Below are positions 1-7,773 of a stretch of 64,000 bases of DNA, in pieces. Each line of letters starts with the position of its first letter. Position 1 is the first letter of the stretch. The translations under genes and the position numbers were made by a program. The notes beneath the pieces were generated by a model. That model searched no databases and was not told where the DNA came from. It saw only the letters and a program-made list of their open reading frames with translations. Source of the DNA: Dinoroseobacter sp. (GTDB lineage Bacteria > Pseudomonadota > Alphaproteobacteria > Rhodobacterales > Rhodobacteraceae); contig JASJAW010000019.1 in the NCBI GenBank assembly GCA_030066795.1, positions 1 to 64,000 of the forward strand. The letters run 5' to 3'.

Positions 1-631
1 CGGGCGTCTGCTGCGTGTCTGTGACGTCCCCATTGATGTTGTAGGTACGTTTCAAATGGAAACGCTGCACCGTGTAGGCAGGGTCCAAGGTCAGCAGGAG
101 GTGTTGTTCGATGCCTTCGTCTTCAAGGTCCTCGTTGTCTTCGTGCAAGCGGAGCATTGTGAGGCGTTGCTGCCCGTCCACGAGTTGTTCGCGGTAATCC
201 AGAATGTGCTCGGCATCGAAGGTCGAAATGAAAGGGGCGGACGCGGGCGATTGTGCCTCTTGGGGATAATCCAGAAGCATCGCATAGCGCCCGATTGACA
301 AGACTTCGCGCAGACAATCGTCGAGCAACACGGTCATGCTGTTGCCTTCGAAAGTCGCATTCTCGCGCATGGGTTCGAGTCGGGGCGGCAGTTCAAGAAC
401 AGGTTCATTCCGGGTCACCGCCCCGACCATGCCTCGCAGCGTCCGCTCTGCTGTGGCATAGAACGACGCGCCCCAGAGGTAGCGCGTGTATTGCTGTTGG
501 CTTTGCCCTTCGGGTTTCGGGAGGTACAAGGTTGCTTGCTCGTGCAGTCGATCCTCGCCGTCCAGAACGTCGCGAATTTTGTCATACTGCCGACGCAGCC
601 GTTGATAGGTGCGGTGATAGATTTTCGCCAT
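1..631 (-). CDS. Phage portal-like protein (DUF4055), 3' end cut by window edge
   Basis: I translated this frame by hand because it runs off the left edge and is missing from the ORF track. It starts MAKIYHRTYQRLRRQYDKIR and stays open for about 210 codons. The segment YLPKPEGQSQQQYTRYL followed by FYATAERTLRGMVGAVTR matches the pattern I know from DUF4055 proteins (phage portal-like, DNA packaging or head assembly), as does the later REQLVDGQQRLTMLRLHE. The ATG overlaps the stop of the upstream gene by one base (TAATG), so the two are probably translationally coupled. The C-terminal half is outside the window. It supports the reading that the left end is prophage-derived. The assignment is from remembered family sequence, not a search. 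Confidence 0.72.
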   Translation of the reverse strand, partial: MAKIYHRTYQRLRRQYDKIRDVLDGEDRLHEQATLYLPKPEGQSQQQYTRYLWGASFYATAERTLRGMVGAVTRNEPVLELPPRLEPMRENATFEGNSMTVLLDDCLREVLSIGRYAMLLDYPQEAQSPASAPFISTFDAEHILDYREQLVDGQQRLTMLRLHEDNEDLEDEGIEQHLLLTLDPAYTVQRFHLKRTYNINGDVTDTQQTP

Positions 632-906
632 TATTCGAAAAGCCTTTTGCAGATTGAACGCCAAGGCAGGTCAAACCATCCGCGATTGTGCTCGATGCGC
701 ACACCGTCCGCTCGCTGGGTTGCGTGGACGTCGCCGACAGAGACGCGGGGGCTGACTTCAGGAGCACGTGCCGCCGCTCGGATCATCTCGGTGAGTGTTT
801 CAGGGTCGATTAGGAACTGCATCTCCGTGCAGGGACGGTCGTTCATGTCGAGGCCGATGACCATTGAGCCGTCGGCGTGTTCTTTGATCTGGAAGTCTTT
901 CAGCAT
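631..906 (-). CDS. Hypothetical phage-island protein, 91 aa
   Basis: The ORF track starts this frame at 1017, but the protein-like part begins at the ATG at 906 (MLKDFQIKEHADGSM), which has an AAAGG about 10 bases upstream. The product is a small acidic soluble protein with no membrane segment or motif that I recognise. Its stop codon overlaps the start of the DUF4055 portal-like gene by one base, so it belongs to the same phage operon. Position just upstream of a portal gene often holds small packaging or head-associated proteins, but I cannot assign a function here. Coding status is supported by the coupling and start context more than by homology. Confidence 0.6.
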   Translation of the reverse strand: MLKDFQIKEHADGSMVIGLDMNDRPCTEMQFLIDPETLTEMIRAAARAPEVSPRVSVGDVHATQRADGVRIEHNRGWFDLPWRSICKRLFE

Positions 907-1681
907 GTGAGGCGTGCCTTTGGTTGTTGTCCGCAGGCTGCGAGCAAGGGAAAGTACCACCATTACCTGCTCGGCGCGGTCAACCTGCGGACGGAGATAA
1001 TGCGCGCGCGAGAACAATACGTGAACGCGCAGGGCAATGAGACAAGAGAATGAGGTCTTTTGATCGAAAACACGTTGGCCGCACGGACGGTGCGGTCATG
1101 GGTCGATGGCGACGCGGTCAGAGCGCGGCACAGCTCGACGCTGACTCGGTTTGTTCGGTTGTTTGGTATGCTTGCAGGGGGATGGCATTGAACCGCCTTA
1201 GACGGGCGTTTTGTGCGGGGCGTGAGATTTTGGGAAATAGTATCTTCCAAATCTGCCCGGGGGCGCGTTCGCGCGTGTCAGAAAGGGGGGTGTCGAGGCA
1301 TTGCAAGGCATATTGCAAGGGCGTGCGTCACCATTGGTCAATGATTGCAATGCGTTAGGCGCTTAGAGCAGGTGATTGATCATGATTGCTCGCGGAAGAG
1401 GACGGAATTCTGCGGGGAGACAGGCCCAGAACACTGCGCAACTACGTGTACACGCGCGCGTGCATAAAAATATTATTGTGTTCAGAATGCCGGAACCAAA
1501 CATAATAATTTTTTTGTGCACACGCGTGCGCGCGCGAATATGTGCATGGCGGCAAACGAACCTGCCACCTATCAGCCAGTTATGGCCACCTGATTAAGCA
1601 ATCGGATACTGACTCCTCGCTGTGCTAAACAATTCCGCACGCGTTGCATTGCAACGACTGAGCAATAACGGAGATCCGACC
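907..1681. other. 775-base intergenic stretch with no convincing gene
   Basis: Several ORFs of 60-100 codons cross this interval on both strands, but none has a good ribosome binding site or a protein-like composition. The interval holds the leader of the phage operon on the left and, at 1455-1526, a large imperfect inverted repeat in unusual alternating-CG sequence flanking AT-rich runs (listed separately). The base composition swings sharply from GC-rich to AT-rich within about 100 bases. It may be a regulatory or replication region of the island. Confidence 0.5.
1455..1526. repeat. Imperfect 28-bp inverted repeat with CG-alternating ends
   Basis: The left arm (1455-1482) begins cgcgcgtgca and runs into taaaaatattattgtgtt. 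The right arm (1499-1526) is its reverse complement with 24 of 28 positions matching. The spacer is 16 bases. Each arm has an alternating purine-pyrimidine outer part and an AT-rich inner part, and the CG-rich character continues outside both arms. There is no T-run placed to make it a simple intrinsic terminator. It could be an operator, an iteron-like or replication-related site, or a recombination-associated structure of the island. Only the symmetry is directly seen. Confidence 0.7.
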
Positions 1682-1855
1682 ATGCCCTTCGACATGATGC
1701 CCGAACCAATGACCACAAAAGCAATCGCCCGCGCTCGCGATATGCGCGCCTCTGACGTGCCTTACTCGGTCATCAACGTATCACTGCGCCAGATGCGCCT
1801 TGACCAACGTCAGCGACGCGCTGTGCTGGATTATGTCGCCCGTGAAGAACGTTAG
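1682..1855 (+). CDS. Small hypothetical protein, 57 aa
   Basis: The ORF track opens at 1622, but the ATG at 1682 (MPFDMMPEPMTTKAIARARD) has GGAG eight bases upstream and is the better start. The product is a short, highly charged protein with predicted helices and no membrane segment. It reads on the plus strand, toward and overlapping by four bases the end of the minus-strand gene at 1852. Nothing in it is recognisable. Its good ribosome binding site makes it a plausible small island gene, such as a regulator or accessory factor, but that role is a guess. Confidence 0.5.
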   Translation: MPFDMMPEPMTTKAIARARDMRASDVPYSVINVSLRQMRLDQRQRRAVLDYVAREER

Positions 1856-3054
1856 TAGTCGTTGATTGCCCTACGCAGTTCAGCATCACGCTCAGCGACC
1901 TTTTCCTCAAGACCGTCAACCTTGCGTTCGTCCCACCCTTCATCTTCAAGTGCATTCTGCGCGGCCCTCAACGCCTGTTCAGCCCTGTCGACCTCACGGG
2001 TGTACTCGTTATCCGTAGACTTAAACGCATCGAGCGCGCGGATGTAGTCGTCAAACCCGCTATTCCACCCCTCGCGTTCGCGTTCAGTAGGTTCGCGCCA
2101 CTCCTGACCGTCAGACACAGCGACAACCTCGCGAGTGTGATCCACCCGCCTTGCGCGTGCGTTCCAGAAGTACGTCGTGACCTCGCGATAGTGCAAACGA
2201 TACAGCTCGCGGTTCACGTCAACAGGCCCCTCCTCTGACCGACGATCTGGCCACTGTGCCTCGCGCATTTCGGGTTCTGGTATATTAGGCACCTCCTTGG
2301 ACACGGCGTAACAGAAGTCACGTTCGACAAGCCGCGCAAGTAAACGGTCCGCGTAGTGGTAATCTGGTTCGAATGGCTGCACGTCAAACGAGGGATTGTT
2401 GAGGTCGATCATTTGCGGTGTGTTCGCCCACATGAACCCGAGTTCTTGGGCCAGCGGTTCACGCATGTCCTCAACTGAACAATCCAGGTCTTTGCAGAAC
2501 GTGTCCCACGTTTCAATCGCCCGGAGGTCGCGGTCATAGAGGTGATTGCCAACCTCGTACCTGTCTCGCGTCTCCGCCATCGAAACACGTTCCGCAATGC
2601 CAACCGCCTCTTGCAGCCTGTCCCACCACGCTTCGACCTGTTCACGAACATCTGGCCGCTCGCGTTTGCCTCGTCCTGAGAACCACGCGTTCAGTGTGCT
2701 CTGCGTCATGTCGAGATCGAGCACGTCATACCAGAACGTTGCCTTTCCGATCTGCGACATCCACGCGACCAAATCCTCCCTTGGACCCTCGTCGGGTAGG
2801 AAGTCGGACGGGCGAGCGATCTGACTATCTCGCAGGCCGGTCAATTCGTCCACAATCGCCTTGTAGGTTTCGAACCCGTCCAACGCGCGATGGAATGACG
2901 AGTACGCTTTTACGCCTTCAAGCGGGTCGTCTTCAAAGACCTCGTTGACGAGATCGACGATGCGCTTTTTGGTCAGGTTGAACTTAAGGAGGTCGTCCTT
3001 CACACTACTTGGCAATGTGTCGAGTTCGGCGTTTGCATTGCGTGTTTTAACCAT
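1852..3054 (-). CDS. Unknown 400-aa island protein coupled to an AlpA-type gene
   Basis: The track start at 3195 is upstream of the likely ATG at 3054 (MVKTRNANAELDTLPSSVKD), which overlaps the end of the AlpA-like gene by eight bases and so suggests coupled translation. The protein is hydrophilic and acidic with no membrane segment. Its middle contains a Trp- and charge-rich stretch (FSGRGKRERPDVREQVEAWW), and the last 60 or so residues look like a coiled coil rich in Glu, Arg and Ala. I do not recognise a family. Genes in this place on small integrated islands are often replication or primase-like proteins or accessory cargo, but no such motif is visible. Confidence 0.6.
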   Translation of the reverse strand: MVKTRNANAELDTLPSSVKDDLLKFNLTKKRIVDLVNEVFEDDPLEGVKAYSSFHRALDGFETYKAIVDELTGLRDSQIARPSDFLPDEGPREDLVAWMSQIGKATFWYDVLDLDMTQSTLNAWFSGRGKRERPDVREQVEAWWDRLQEAVGIAERVSMAETRDRYEVGNHLYDRDLRAIETWDTFCKDLDCSVEDMREPLAQELGFMWANTPQMIDLNNPSFDVQPFEPDYHYADRLLARLVERDFCYAVSKEVPNIPEPEMREAQWPDRRSEEGPVDVNRELYRLHYREVTTYFWNARARRVDHTREVVAVSDGQEWREPTEREREGWNSGFDDYIRALDAFKSTDNEYTREVDRAEQALRAAQNALEDEGWDERKVDGLEEKVAERDAELRRAINDY

Positions 3055-3286
3055 TTTGATGCTCCCGCAGCCAATCAATGACGTCTGATCGCAGGTAGCG
3101 AACGATGCGAGAATTCGGCTGGGAATAGGGAGGGCCAAATCCATCCTTACGCCAGCGGACGAGCGTTTCGTCTGACACATCCATGAACGCCGCACACTCG
3201 CGGCTCGTCATGATTTCGGGTGGATTGGAACGCACCAAATCTTGGCGCAAAGCGGAGATAGAGTCGTGAATTTGGTCAAGGGTCAT
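3047..3286 (-). CDS. AlpA/excisionase-type helix-turn-helix protein, 79 aa
   Basis: The 79-residue protein carries a MerR-like winged helix of the helix_turn_helix_17 kind. TSRECAAFMDVSDETLVRWRKDG is followed by a basic wing and RYLRSDVIDWLREH, the usual end of AlpA or Xis-type proteins. These bind near attachment sites or island promoters and help excision or activate the integrase gene. An AGGAA lies seven bases before the ATG. It is downstream of the integrase on the same strand and overlaps the unknown gene that follows, which fits an int-xis-cargo layout. Whether it acts as an excisionase or only as a regulator cannot be seen. Confidence 0.75.
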   Translation of the reverse strand: MTLDQIHDSISALRQDLVRSNPPEIMTSRECAAFMDVSDETLVRWRKDGFGPPYSQPNSRIVRYLRSDVIDWLREHQNG

Positions 3287-3425
3287 GTCTGGTTCCTGTG
3301 ATGAAACCTATGACCGCGCCGCTACCTGTTCCCTGATCGATCGGTTGCCCGTCGTCGTCTGCGCACGCAGCCTACTGCACCAGCCAGGTCGTTACGCGCT
3401 GGTGAGGAGGCAAGTGATAGTTAGA

Positions 3426-4628
3426 TTAGGCACTCGTTCGGTGTAATTCAATAACCCTTTGAGATCCTGTCCCCATTTCCGTGTTCAAGCGCGCGGCAAT
3501 CGCGTTCGCAGCGCGTCGCTGTTCCTCAACCGTCGGTTCGCCGTAATGCCCGAGCATGCGCAGGTCGGATGCCGTCAACGACTGCTGACCAAGCCACCTG
3601 TGAACGTGCAAAGGGGCGACCTCACGTGCGGCTGTCATCCAGTAATGCCTCAAATCGCCAATCGACGTCTTTGCCAATCTGTCCGGATGATCAATGTGCC
3701 CGACCTCTTTGACGCGTGACGGGAACACATGCTCGGTCGATTGATCGAGTGACGCGATCAGGCGTCGTGCGTCGTCGCCCAATGCGATTTTGCGCCCCTT
3801 GCTTTGCTTTTTCAGCTTGGTGAAGTCGATCACGCCCTCGTCCATGTCGATCTCGTCCCACGTCAACGACCTGAACCCGACGCCACGGAAGCCCGTGTAA
3901 AGCGTCAGCATCCAGAACGTGCGGATTACGTCGTTCTGAATACACATGATCTCAGGCAGGCGGTCGGCGAGCGAAACCGACATATCGAGTTTGCCCGTCT
4001 CGACGCGCGACCGCATCTTGGTTGACTCTATCAGTTTGGGGATGGGCAGCATTTCCATATAAAGGGCGTTGACGTGCTTCAACGTGACGCCGACGCAGAC
4101 GGACGCCTGATGCGCGGCGTGCGGCTTCGTGCTTTGCAAAGTGTTCAGGTAGACGTTCATCTGCTTGAACGGAAGTTGGTCGCAGGGAATGTGTCCCCAT
4201 TGCGCGAGATGGTTTTTGAAAGAGTTGCGATAGTCGAGCGCTGTCTTCTCGGTCATGGGTTCGCGGCGTGATGCGCGCTGCGACGTGCGGTGCGTGATCA
4301 ACATCTCAAACGCATCCCCGAAAGTCGGCAGGTCGCCCGACAATTCCTGCTCTGCTTTCGTCTTCACGTCACCCGCAACGATGTCTGCGGCTTTCGATCC
4401 TGCCTGCGTCCGCGCCCATCGCGTGTGATACTTCTTGTCTGCGAACGGGCCGAGTTTCACGCGCCGCGTCTTCTGGGCGGTTGGGTCCCATTTGTTCACG
4501 TACCAAGTTTTGACCCCGTTGGCCGTGACGCAGAGTTGCAGTCCTTTTGCGTCCGTGTCGCTATACCAAGTCGTCTTGTCGACCGACTTCGACTTGATCC
4601 AGCCGTCTGTTAGTTTTTGCTTGGGCAT
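3426..4628 (-). CDS. Tyrosine-recombinase-type island integrase with degenerate active site
   Basis: The start at 4628 (MPKQKLTDGWIKSKSVDKT) follows AAGGA at a six-base spacing and is preferred to the track start at 4667. The N-terminal 100 residues resemble the arm-binding domain of P4-type integrases (DTDAKGLQLCVTANGVKTWY). The catalytic domain shows box I as LYTGFRGVGFRSLTWDEID and a KGRKIALGD beta-hairpin lysine. Box II reads GDLRHYW, with the usual histidine position occupied by glycine. The LGH motif is present, but no tyrosine follows at the normal distance (about nine residues); the sequence runs GHYGEPTVEEQRRAA. The gene lies next to a tRNA-Thr fragment that is probably attR. The family call is firm, but catalytic competence is doubtful. 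Confidence 0.82.
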   Translation of the reverse strand: MPKQKLTDGWIKSKSVDKTTWYSDTDAKGLQLCVTANGVKTWYVNKWDPTAQKTRRVKLGPFADKKYHTRWARTQAGSKAADIVAGDVKTKAEQELSGDLPTFGDAFEMLITHRTSQRASRREPMTEKTALDYRNSFKNHLAQWGHIPCDQLPFKQMNVYLNTLQSTKPHAAHQASVCVGVTLKHVNALYMEMLPIPKLIESTKMRSRVETGKLDMSVSLADRLPEIMCIQNDVIRTFWMLTLYTGFRGVGFRSLTWDEIDMDEGVIDFTKLKKQSKGRKIALGDDARRLIASLDQSTEHVFPSRVKEVGHIDHPDRLAKTSIGDLRHYWMTAAREVAPLHVHRWLGQQSLTASDLRMLGHYGEPTVEEQRRAANAIAARLNTEMGTGSQRVIELHRTSA

Positions 4629-4767
4629 GTCGTTTCCTTGCAATGGCGGTTTTGTTGCAAGGTTCACGTTACGTTCTAACGCCGGTCAAACCCAACCGAG
4701 AAACGTGTAAGCACCTAATTTTATTGAGTTTTTACGCTGAAACACCACCGAGGATCATGTCGTTCCA

Positions 4768-4816
4768 GTCATTTGTAATCAGTAGGTCCGCGGTTCGAGT
4801 CCGTGTGGGGGCACCA
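4768..4816 (+). other. tRNA-Thr(TGT) 3' fragment, probable attR of the island
   Basis: The sequence ttgtaatcag...ggttcgagtcc...gtgggggcacca contains the anticodon loop with TGT, the variable region, the T arm and the acceptor 3' strand ending in CCA. The bases before it do not give a D arm or a 5' acceptor strand complementary to gggggc, and the 5' half of the anticodon stem does not pair. It is therefore a truncated copy rather than a working tRNA. It lies about 140 bases from the integrase start. Because it is on the plus strand at the right of the island, the intact tRNA-Thr should lie to the left, outside the window. Confidence 0.8.
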
Positions 4817-5259
4817 TCAGAACCTATCAGTGATCGCATCCATGGTCGCATAGATAGGTGGGCGCTGAGCTGGGTTATCATCCACGGCAAAAGGCAACGA
4901 TGAAGTCCCGCTGCCGCCGCCTTACTCACGAAAGCCCCTATGGCTATAAGCTTCCCGCCCCGCTCGGTACAAGTCTCCCCGCGGAAGGCTTCGAACTGCT
5001 TTGTGGTGCTCCTTGGAACAGACATCCGGTCGTTTTCGTCAGCTGACAGCGTTGGGCAAAACCCGCACTTCAGTCCGCGCACGGAACATCGTAGTTCAAC
5101 AAGCAATCGCAACGAGGCAGAAACAGCCTTCCTCCCGCTCCATCGGAACAGGCGAGGCCCTTTGCTCCCTGAGGGTTTGGGATCACTCAGAAACGAGTTG
5201 CCAGCGCGCCCATAAGACGGCAACCTGTTTGAAAAATCCCCTCACATGGGAGGCTCCTC
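4817..5259. other. Gene-free junction between island and core
   Basis: No ORF here has a convincing start or protein-like composition. The 163-codon minus-strand ORF 4732-5223 contains GAPTRTRTADLLITN, the familiar spurious translation of tRNA antisense, and is rejected. The interval is probably degraded flanking sequence plus the promoter of the lipoprotein gene at 5260. Confidence 0.5.
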
Positions 5260-5574
5260 TTGAAAAAATCTGTTGCTGTCATGGCGATTTCAGCTGGACT
5301 GTTTCTCGCTGGATGTGAAGCGCCAACCGCTAACGGAACCAATGCCGGCACGGAACAGTTGCGGTCCGTACTGACGCCTTCGATGCGTAGGGCGGGCTTA
5401 TCGGAAGAGTGCATTCAAAGCCTGTCGCCTTCAGCGTTGGCGTCGGTCAAGAGCGCGGCGAATGCCGGTCCAAGGCCGCGTGTCACAGCGGGGAACGTTG
5501 GTTTGGGCAATCCGAGACGTCGAGAAGAGGGGCGTATCCAGGCGATCGCTCGTCGGGAGTGCCCAGATTTCTGA
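5260..5574 (+). CDS. Small lipoprotein, 104 aa
   Basis: The start is a TTG at 5260, supported by a strong GGGAGG six bases upstream. The first residues MKKSVAVMAISAGLFLAGC form a short signal peptide with the lipobox LAGC, so the mature protein should begin at the cysteine near residue 19 and be lipid-anchored to the outer membrane. The rest is a small basic, low-complexity domain with no recognised family. It is monocistronic in the window and lies just outside the island. The function is unknown. Confidence 0.72.
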   Translation: MKKSVAVMAISAGLFLAGCEAPTANGTNAGTEQLRSVLTPSMRRAGLSEECIQSLSPSALASVKSAANAGPRPRVTAGNVGLGNPRRREEGRIQAIARRECPDF

Positions 5575-5798
5575 TACGGGGAAAGCTCGCTTTGCGGCGA
5601 TTGCGATGCGCATAAGGGCCTCCCAATCCGCCCGTTTCTCTATTAATACACTTGGGCGTTCGCTGGCAGTTTGTGAAACCGCTCGTTATGTCTTTCAGAT
5701 GAGAGCCTTAATGTCGGTAATGATGTCCCACGGTAGATGTTCGTTGGACGTACGAACTGCCTGAACGTCCTTTTTCGCGAGCGGGGTCGATTTTCACG

Positions 5799-6710
5799 TC
5801 AGGCATTCTTGCCGGAGCGCAAAGCAGTGCGGATTTCCGCTACGCGGGCCAATTCCCCGCCCGCAGCTTCTATTTGTCTCCGCGCCTCACTGACCCAAGC
5901 GTGGTTCGACGAGGTGCTGCCAAAGGGTGCATCTTCGAGGCCGACGCGTACGTGGCCACCAGCCGCTACCGTTGCCGGAATCAGATTTTTAATGTCCACA
6001 TGTAAGCCTGCAATCATCCAAGGGGCTTGTGGTGCAAAGTCGTTGAGAAGTTGCACATAGGCTTCCAAAGCGTAGGGCCTCGGAGGGAACCCGAAGGTAA
6101 ACCCGTCCGAGAACATCAAGCGGTAAATCGGATCAGGGAGACCGGGCCGTTCTTCAGCCAGTGCTGCCCCCAGACGTAAAAAGCCCGGCTCGTAGATAGC
6201 GTAACTTGGGTGAACGCCGAAGGTCGCAGCGACGTCGAGGCCATGCTGAATGTGCTCTTGCGGATTTAAGTAGGTAAATCCAGTTATTTGCGAGGCAATT
6301 TGGTCATACCGCGTGAGCTGCGCAGAGCCGGGATCGACCACCGCCCATTCGATGAGCCCGGCGCGGGCGAGTGCTTCCATTGTTGCGAACCGTTCCGTGG
6401 GCGACATCGCGCCCGGCGCATCCGGGCTGCCTGAAAGCGGAAGGGTCGGGTAGACAATCACATCCTCGACCGCTCGAATGCCCTCAATAACAGCGCGGTA
6501 TGCCTCGAAGTTCTCGTACTGGCGGCCGGTTTCGGGGTCATAGACGTGCAGGTGGATCACAGCGGCGCCTTCGCGGGCGCACGCAATCCCATCAGAGATC
6601 AGTTCGTCGACAGTGATCGGCATATTGGGCTGCAGATCGCGAGACCATGGGCCGTTGAGAGCTACCTCGAGAATTGTCCCGTCCAAGCCTGTTCCTTTGA
6701 GTTTGTACAT
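5799..6710 (-). CDS. BKACE-family beta-keto acid cleavage enzyme (DUF849)
   Basis: This soluble TIM-barrel enzyme belongs to the family of 3-keto-5-aminohexanoate cleavage enzyme. Members use a divalent metal to cleave a beta-keto acid with acetyl-CoA. The metal-binding HxH is seen in AAVIHLHVYDPETG, and the late acidic motif VRVGLEDAPFG is present. The length of 303 residues is typical. I took the ATG at 6710 (MYKLKGTGLDGTILEVALNG) because the barrel begins directly after it, though no good ribosome binding site precedes it and 6752 remains possible. It is transcribed away from sitA across a shared regulatory region. The substrate cannot be read from sequence. Confidence 0.85.
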   Translation of the reverse strand: MYKLKGTGLDGTILEVALNGPWSRDLQPNMPITVDELISDGIACAREGAAVIHLHVYDPETGRQYENFEAYRAVIEGIRAVEDVIVYPTLPLSGSPDAPGAMSPTERFATMEALARAGLIEWAVVDPGSAQLTRYDQIASQITGFTYLNPQEHIQHGLDVAATFGVHPSYAIYEPGFLRLGAALAEERPGLPDPIYRLMFSDGFTFGFPPRPYALEAYVQLLNDFAPQAPWMIAGLHVDIKNLIPATVAAGGHVRVGLEDAPFGSTSSNHAWVSEARRQIEAAGGELARVAEIRTALRSGKNA

Positions 6711-6779
6711 TTTGAAGCACGTTTCATCGCCGACTTTCGCATTCTGTAGCAAAACCGGGCAGGGCGGGAAAACAGACCT

Positions 6780-6833
6780 TTTTGCGAACCATTCGCAAAA
6801 TTCTGCTTTACTTTTTGCGAACGGTTCTCATAT
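6780..6833. promoter_or_regulatory. Two Mur/Fur-type palindromes in the kce-like/sitA divergent promoter
   Basis: TTTTGCGAA-CCA-TTCGCAAAA at 6780-6800 is a perfect 9-3-9 palindrome. A second, imperfect copy lies at about 6813-6833 (tttttgcgaacggttctcat), with its centre about 33 bases away, near three helical turns. The half-site TTGC-AA resembles operators of the alphaproteobacterial Mur branch of the Fur family, which represses manganese import genes. That link is from memory of the family and from the sitABCD operon downstream. Confidence 0.68.
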
Positions 6834-6877
6834 CGAGCGATAGACGCAACTGGCCCCGTTCTGGAGACTGAACTGAG

Positions 6878-7771
6878 ATGCTCAAGACGCTGTTTGCTGC
6901 AACTGCTTTGACCGGTCTGATGACCACGACTGCGCTTGCCGATGACAAGTTTACTGCTGCGACCACCTTCACGGTGATCGCCGACATGGCGCAGAACGTG
7001 GCGGGGGACGCCGCTGATGTGGTGTCGATTACCAAGCCGGGCGCGGAAATTCATGGCTACCAGCCCACGCCGCGCGATCTGTTGCGCGCGCAGGACGCCG
7101 ATCTGATCCTCTGGAACGGGCTGAACCTGGAACTGTGGTTTGAGCAGTTCTTCGGGAACCTGCGGGACGTCCCCGCCGCAATCCTGACAGACGGGATTGA
7201 TCCGTTGCCGATTGCGACCGGCAGCTATGAAGGCAAGCCGAACCCGCACGCGTGGATGTCGCTCGATAATGCGCTTGTTTACGTCGACAACATCCGCGAT
7301 GCGTTTGTTGAACATGACCCGGACAACGCGGAAACCTATCGCGCGAATGCGGAGGCCTACAAATCCGAGATTACCGCGGCGATTGCCCCGCTGCGCGCCC
7401 GTGTGCAGGAAGTGCCTGCCGCGCAGCGATGGCTTGTGAGCTGCGAAGGCGCTTTCAGCTATCTCGCACGCGATTTCGGAATGCAGGAGCTGTATCTCTG
7501 GCCGATGAACGCCGACGAAACCGGCACGCCGCAGCAGGTGCGCAAGGTGATCGACGGTGTTCGGGAAAACAACATTCCGGCCGTCTTCTGCGAAAGCACG
7601 GTAAACAACGACCCGGCCTATCAGGTGGCGCGGGAGACCGAGGCGGAATTTGGCGGCGTACTCTATGTCGACAGCCTGACCGAAGCGGACGGGCCGGTGC
7701 CAACCTATCTCGACCTTTTGCGCGTGACCTCTGAAACGCTGGCAACAGGACTGACCCCAACGGTGAACTGA
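6878..7771 (+). CDS. sitA: Manganese/iron ABC transporter periplasmic binding protein SitA
   Basis: The product is a cluster A-I metal-binding protein with a signal peptide (MLKTLFAATALTGLMTTTALA) and about 297 residues. Putative metal ligands are the His in GAEIHGYQPTPRD, the His in KPNPHAWMS, the Glu in VSCEGAFSYLARDFG and the Asp in LYVDSL. A glutamate at the third position is what Mn/Fe proteins such as SitA, MntC and PsaA carry, where ZnuA has histidine. It leads a four-gene operon with one ATPase and two different permeases, the Sit layout rather than Znu. The upstream palindromes suggest metal-dependent repression. Confidence 0.88.
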   Translation: MLKTLFAATALTGLMTTTALADDKFTAATTFTVIADMAQNVAGDAADVVSITKPGAEIHGYQPTPRDLLRAQDADLILWNGLNLELWFEQFFGNLRDVPAAILTDGIDPLPIATGSYEGKPNPHAWMSLDNALVYVDNIRDAFVEHDPDNAETYRANAEAYKSEITAAIAPLRARVQEVPAAQRWLVSCEGAFSYLARDFGMQELYLWPMNADETGTPQQVRKVIDGVRENNIPAVFCESTVNNDPAYQVARETEAEFGGVLYVDSLTEADGPVPTYLDLLRVTSETLATGLTPTVN

Positions 7772-7773
7772 CG

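Noticed and set aside
963-1358. ORFs on both strands upstream of the phage operon
   Set aside because: No start context, overlapping each other, and no recognisable sequence.
1376-1597. 73-codon plus-strand ORF across the inverted repeat
   Set aside because: The frame only translates the CG-alternating and AT-rich repeat arms; composition is not protein-like and no binding site precedes it.
4732-5223. 163-codon minus-strand ORF in the junction region
   Set aside because: It contains TRTRTADLLITN, the known spurious translation of tRNA antisense, and has no ribosome binding site.
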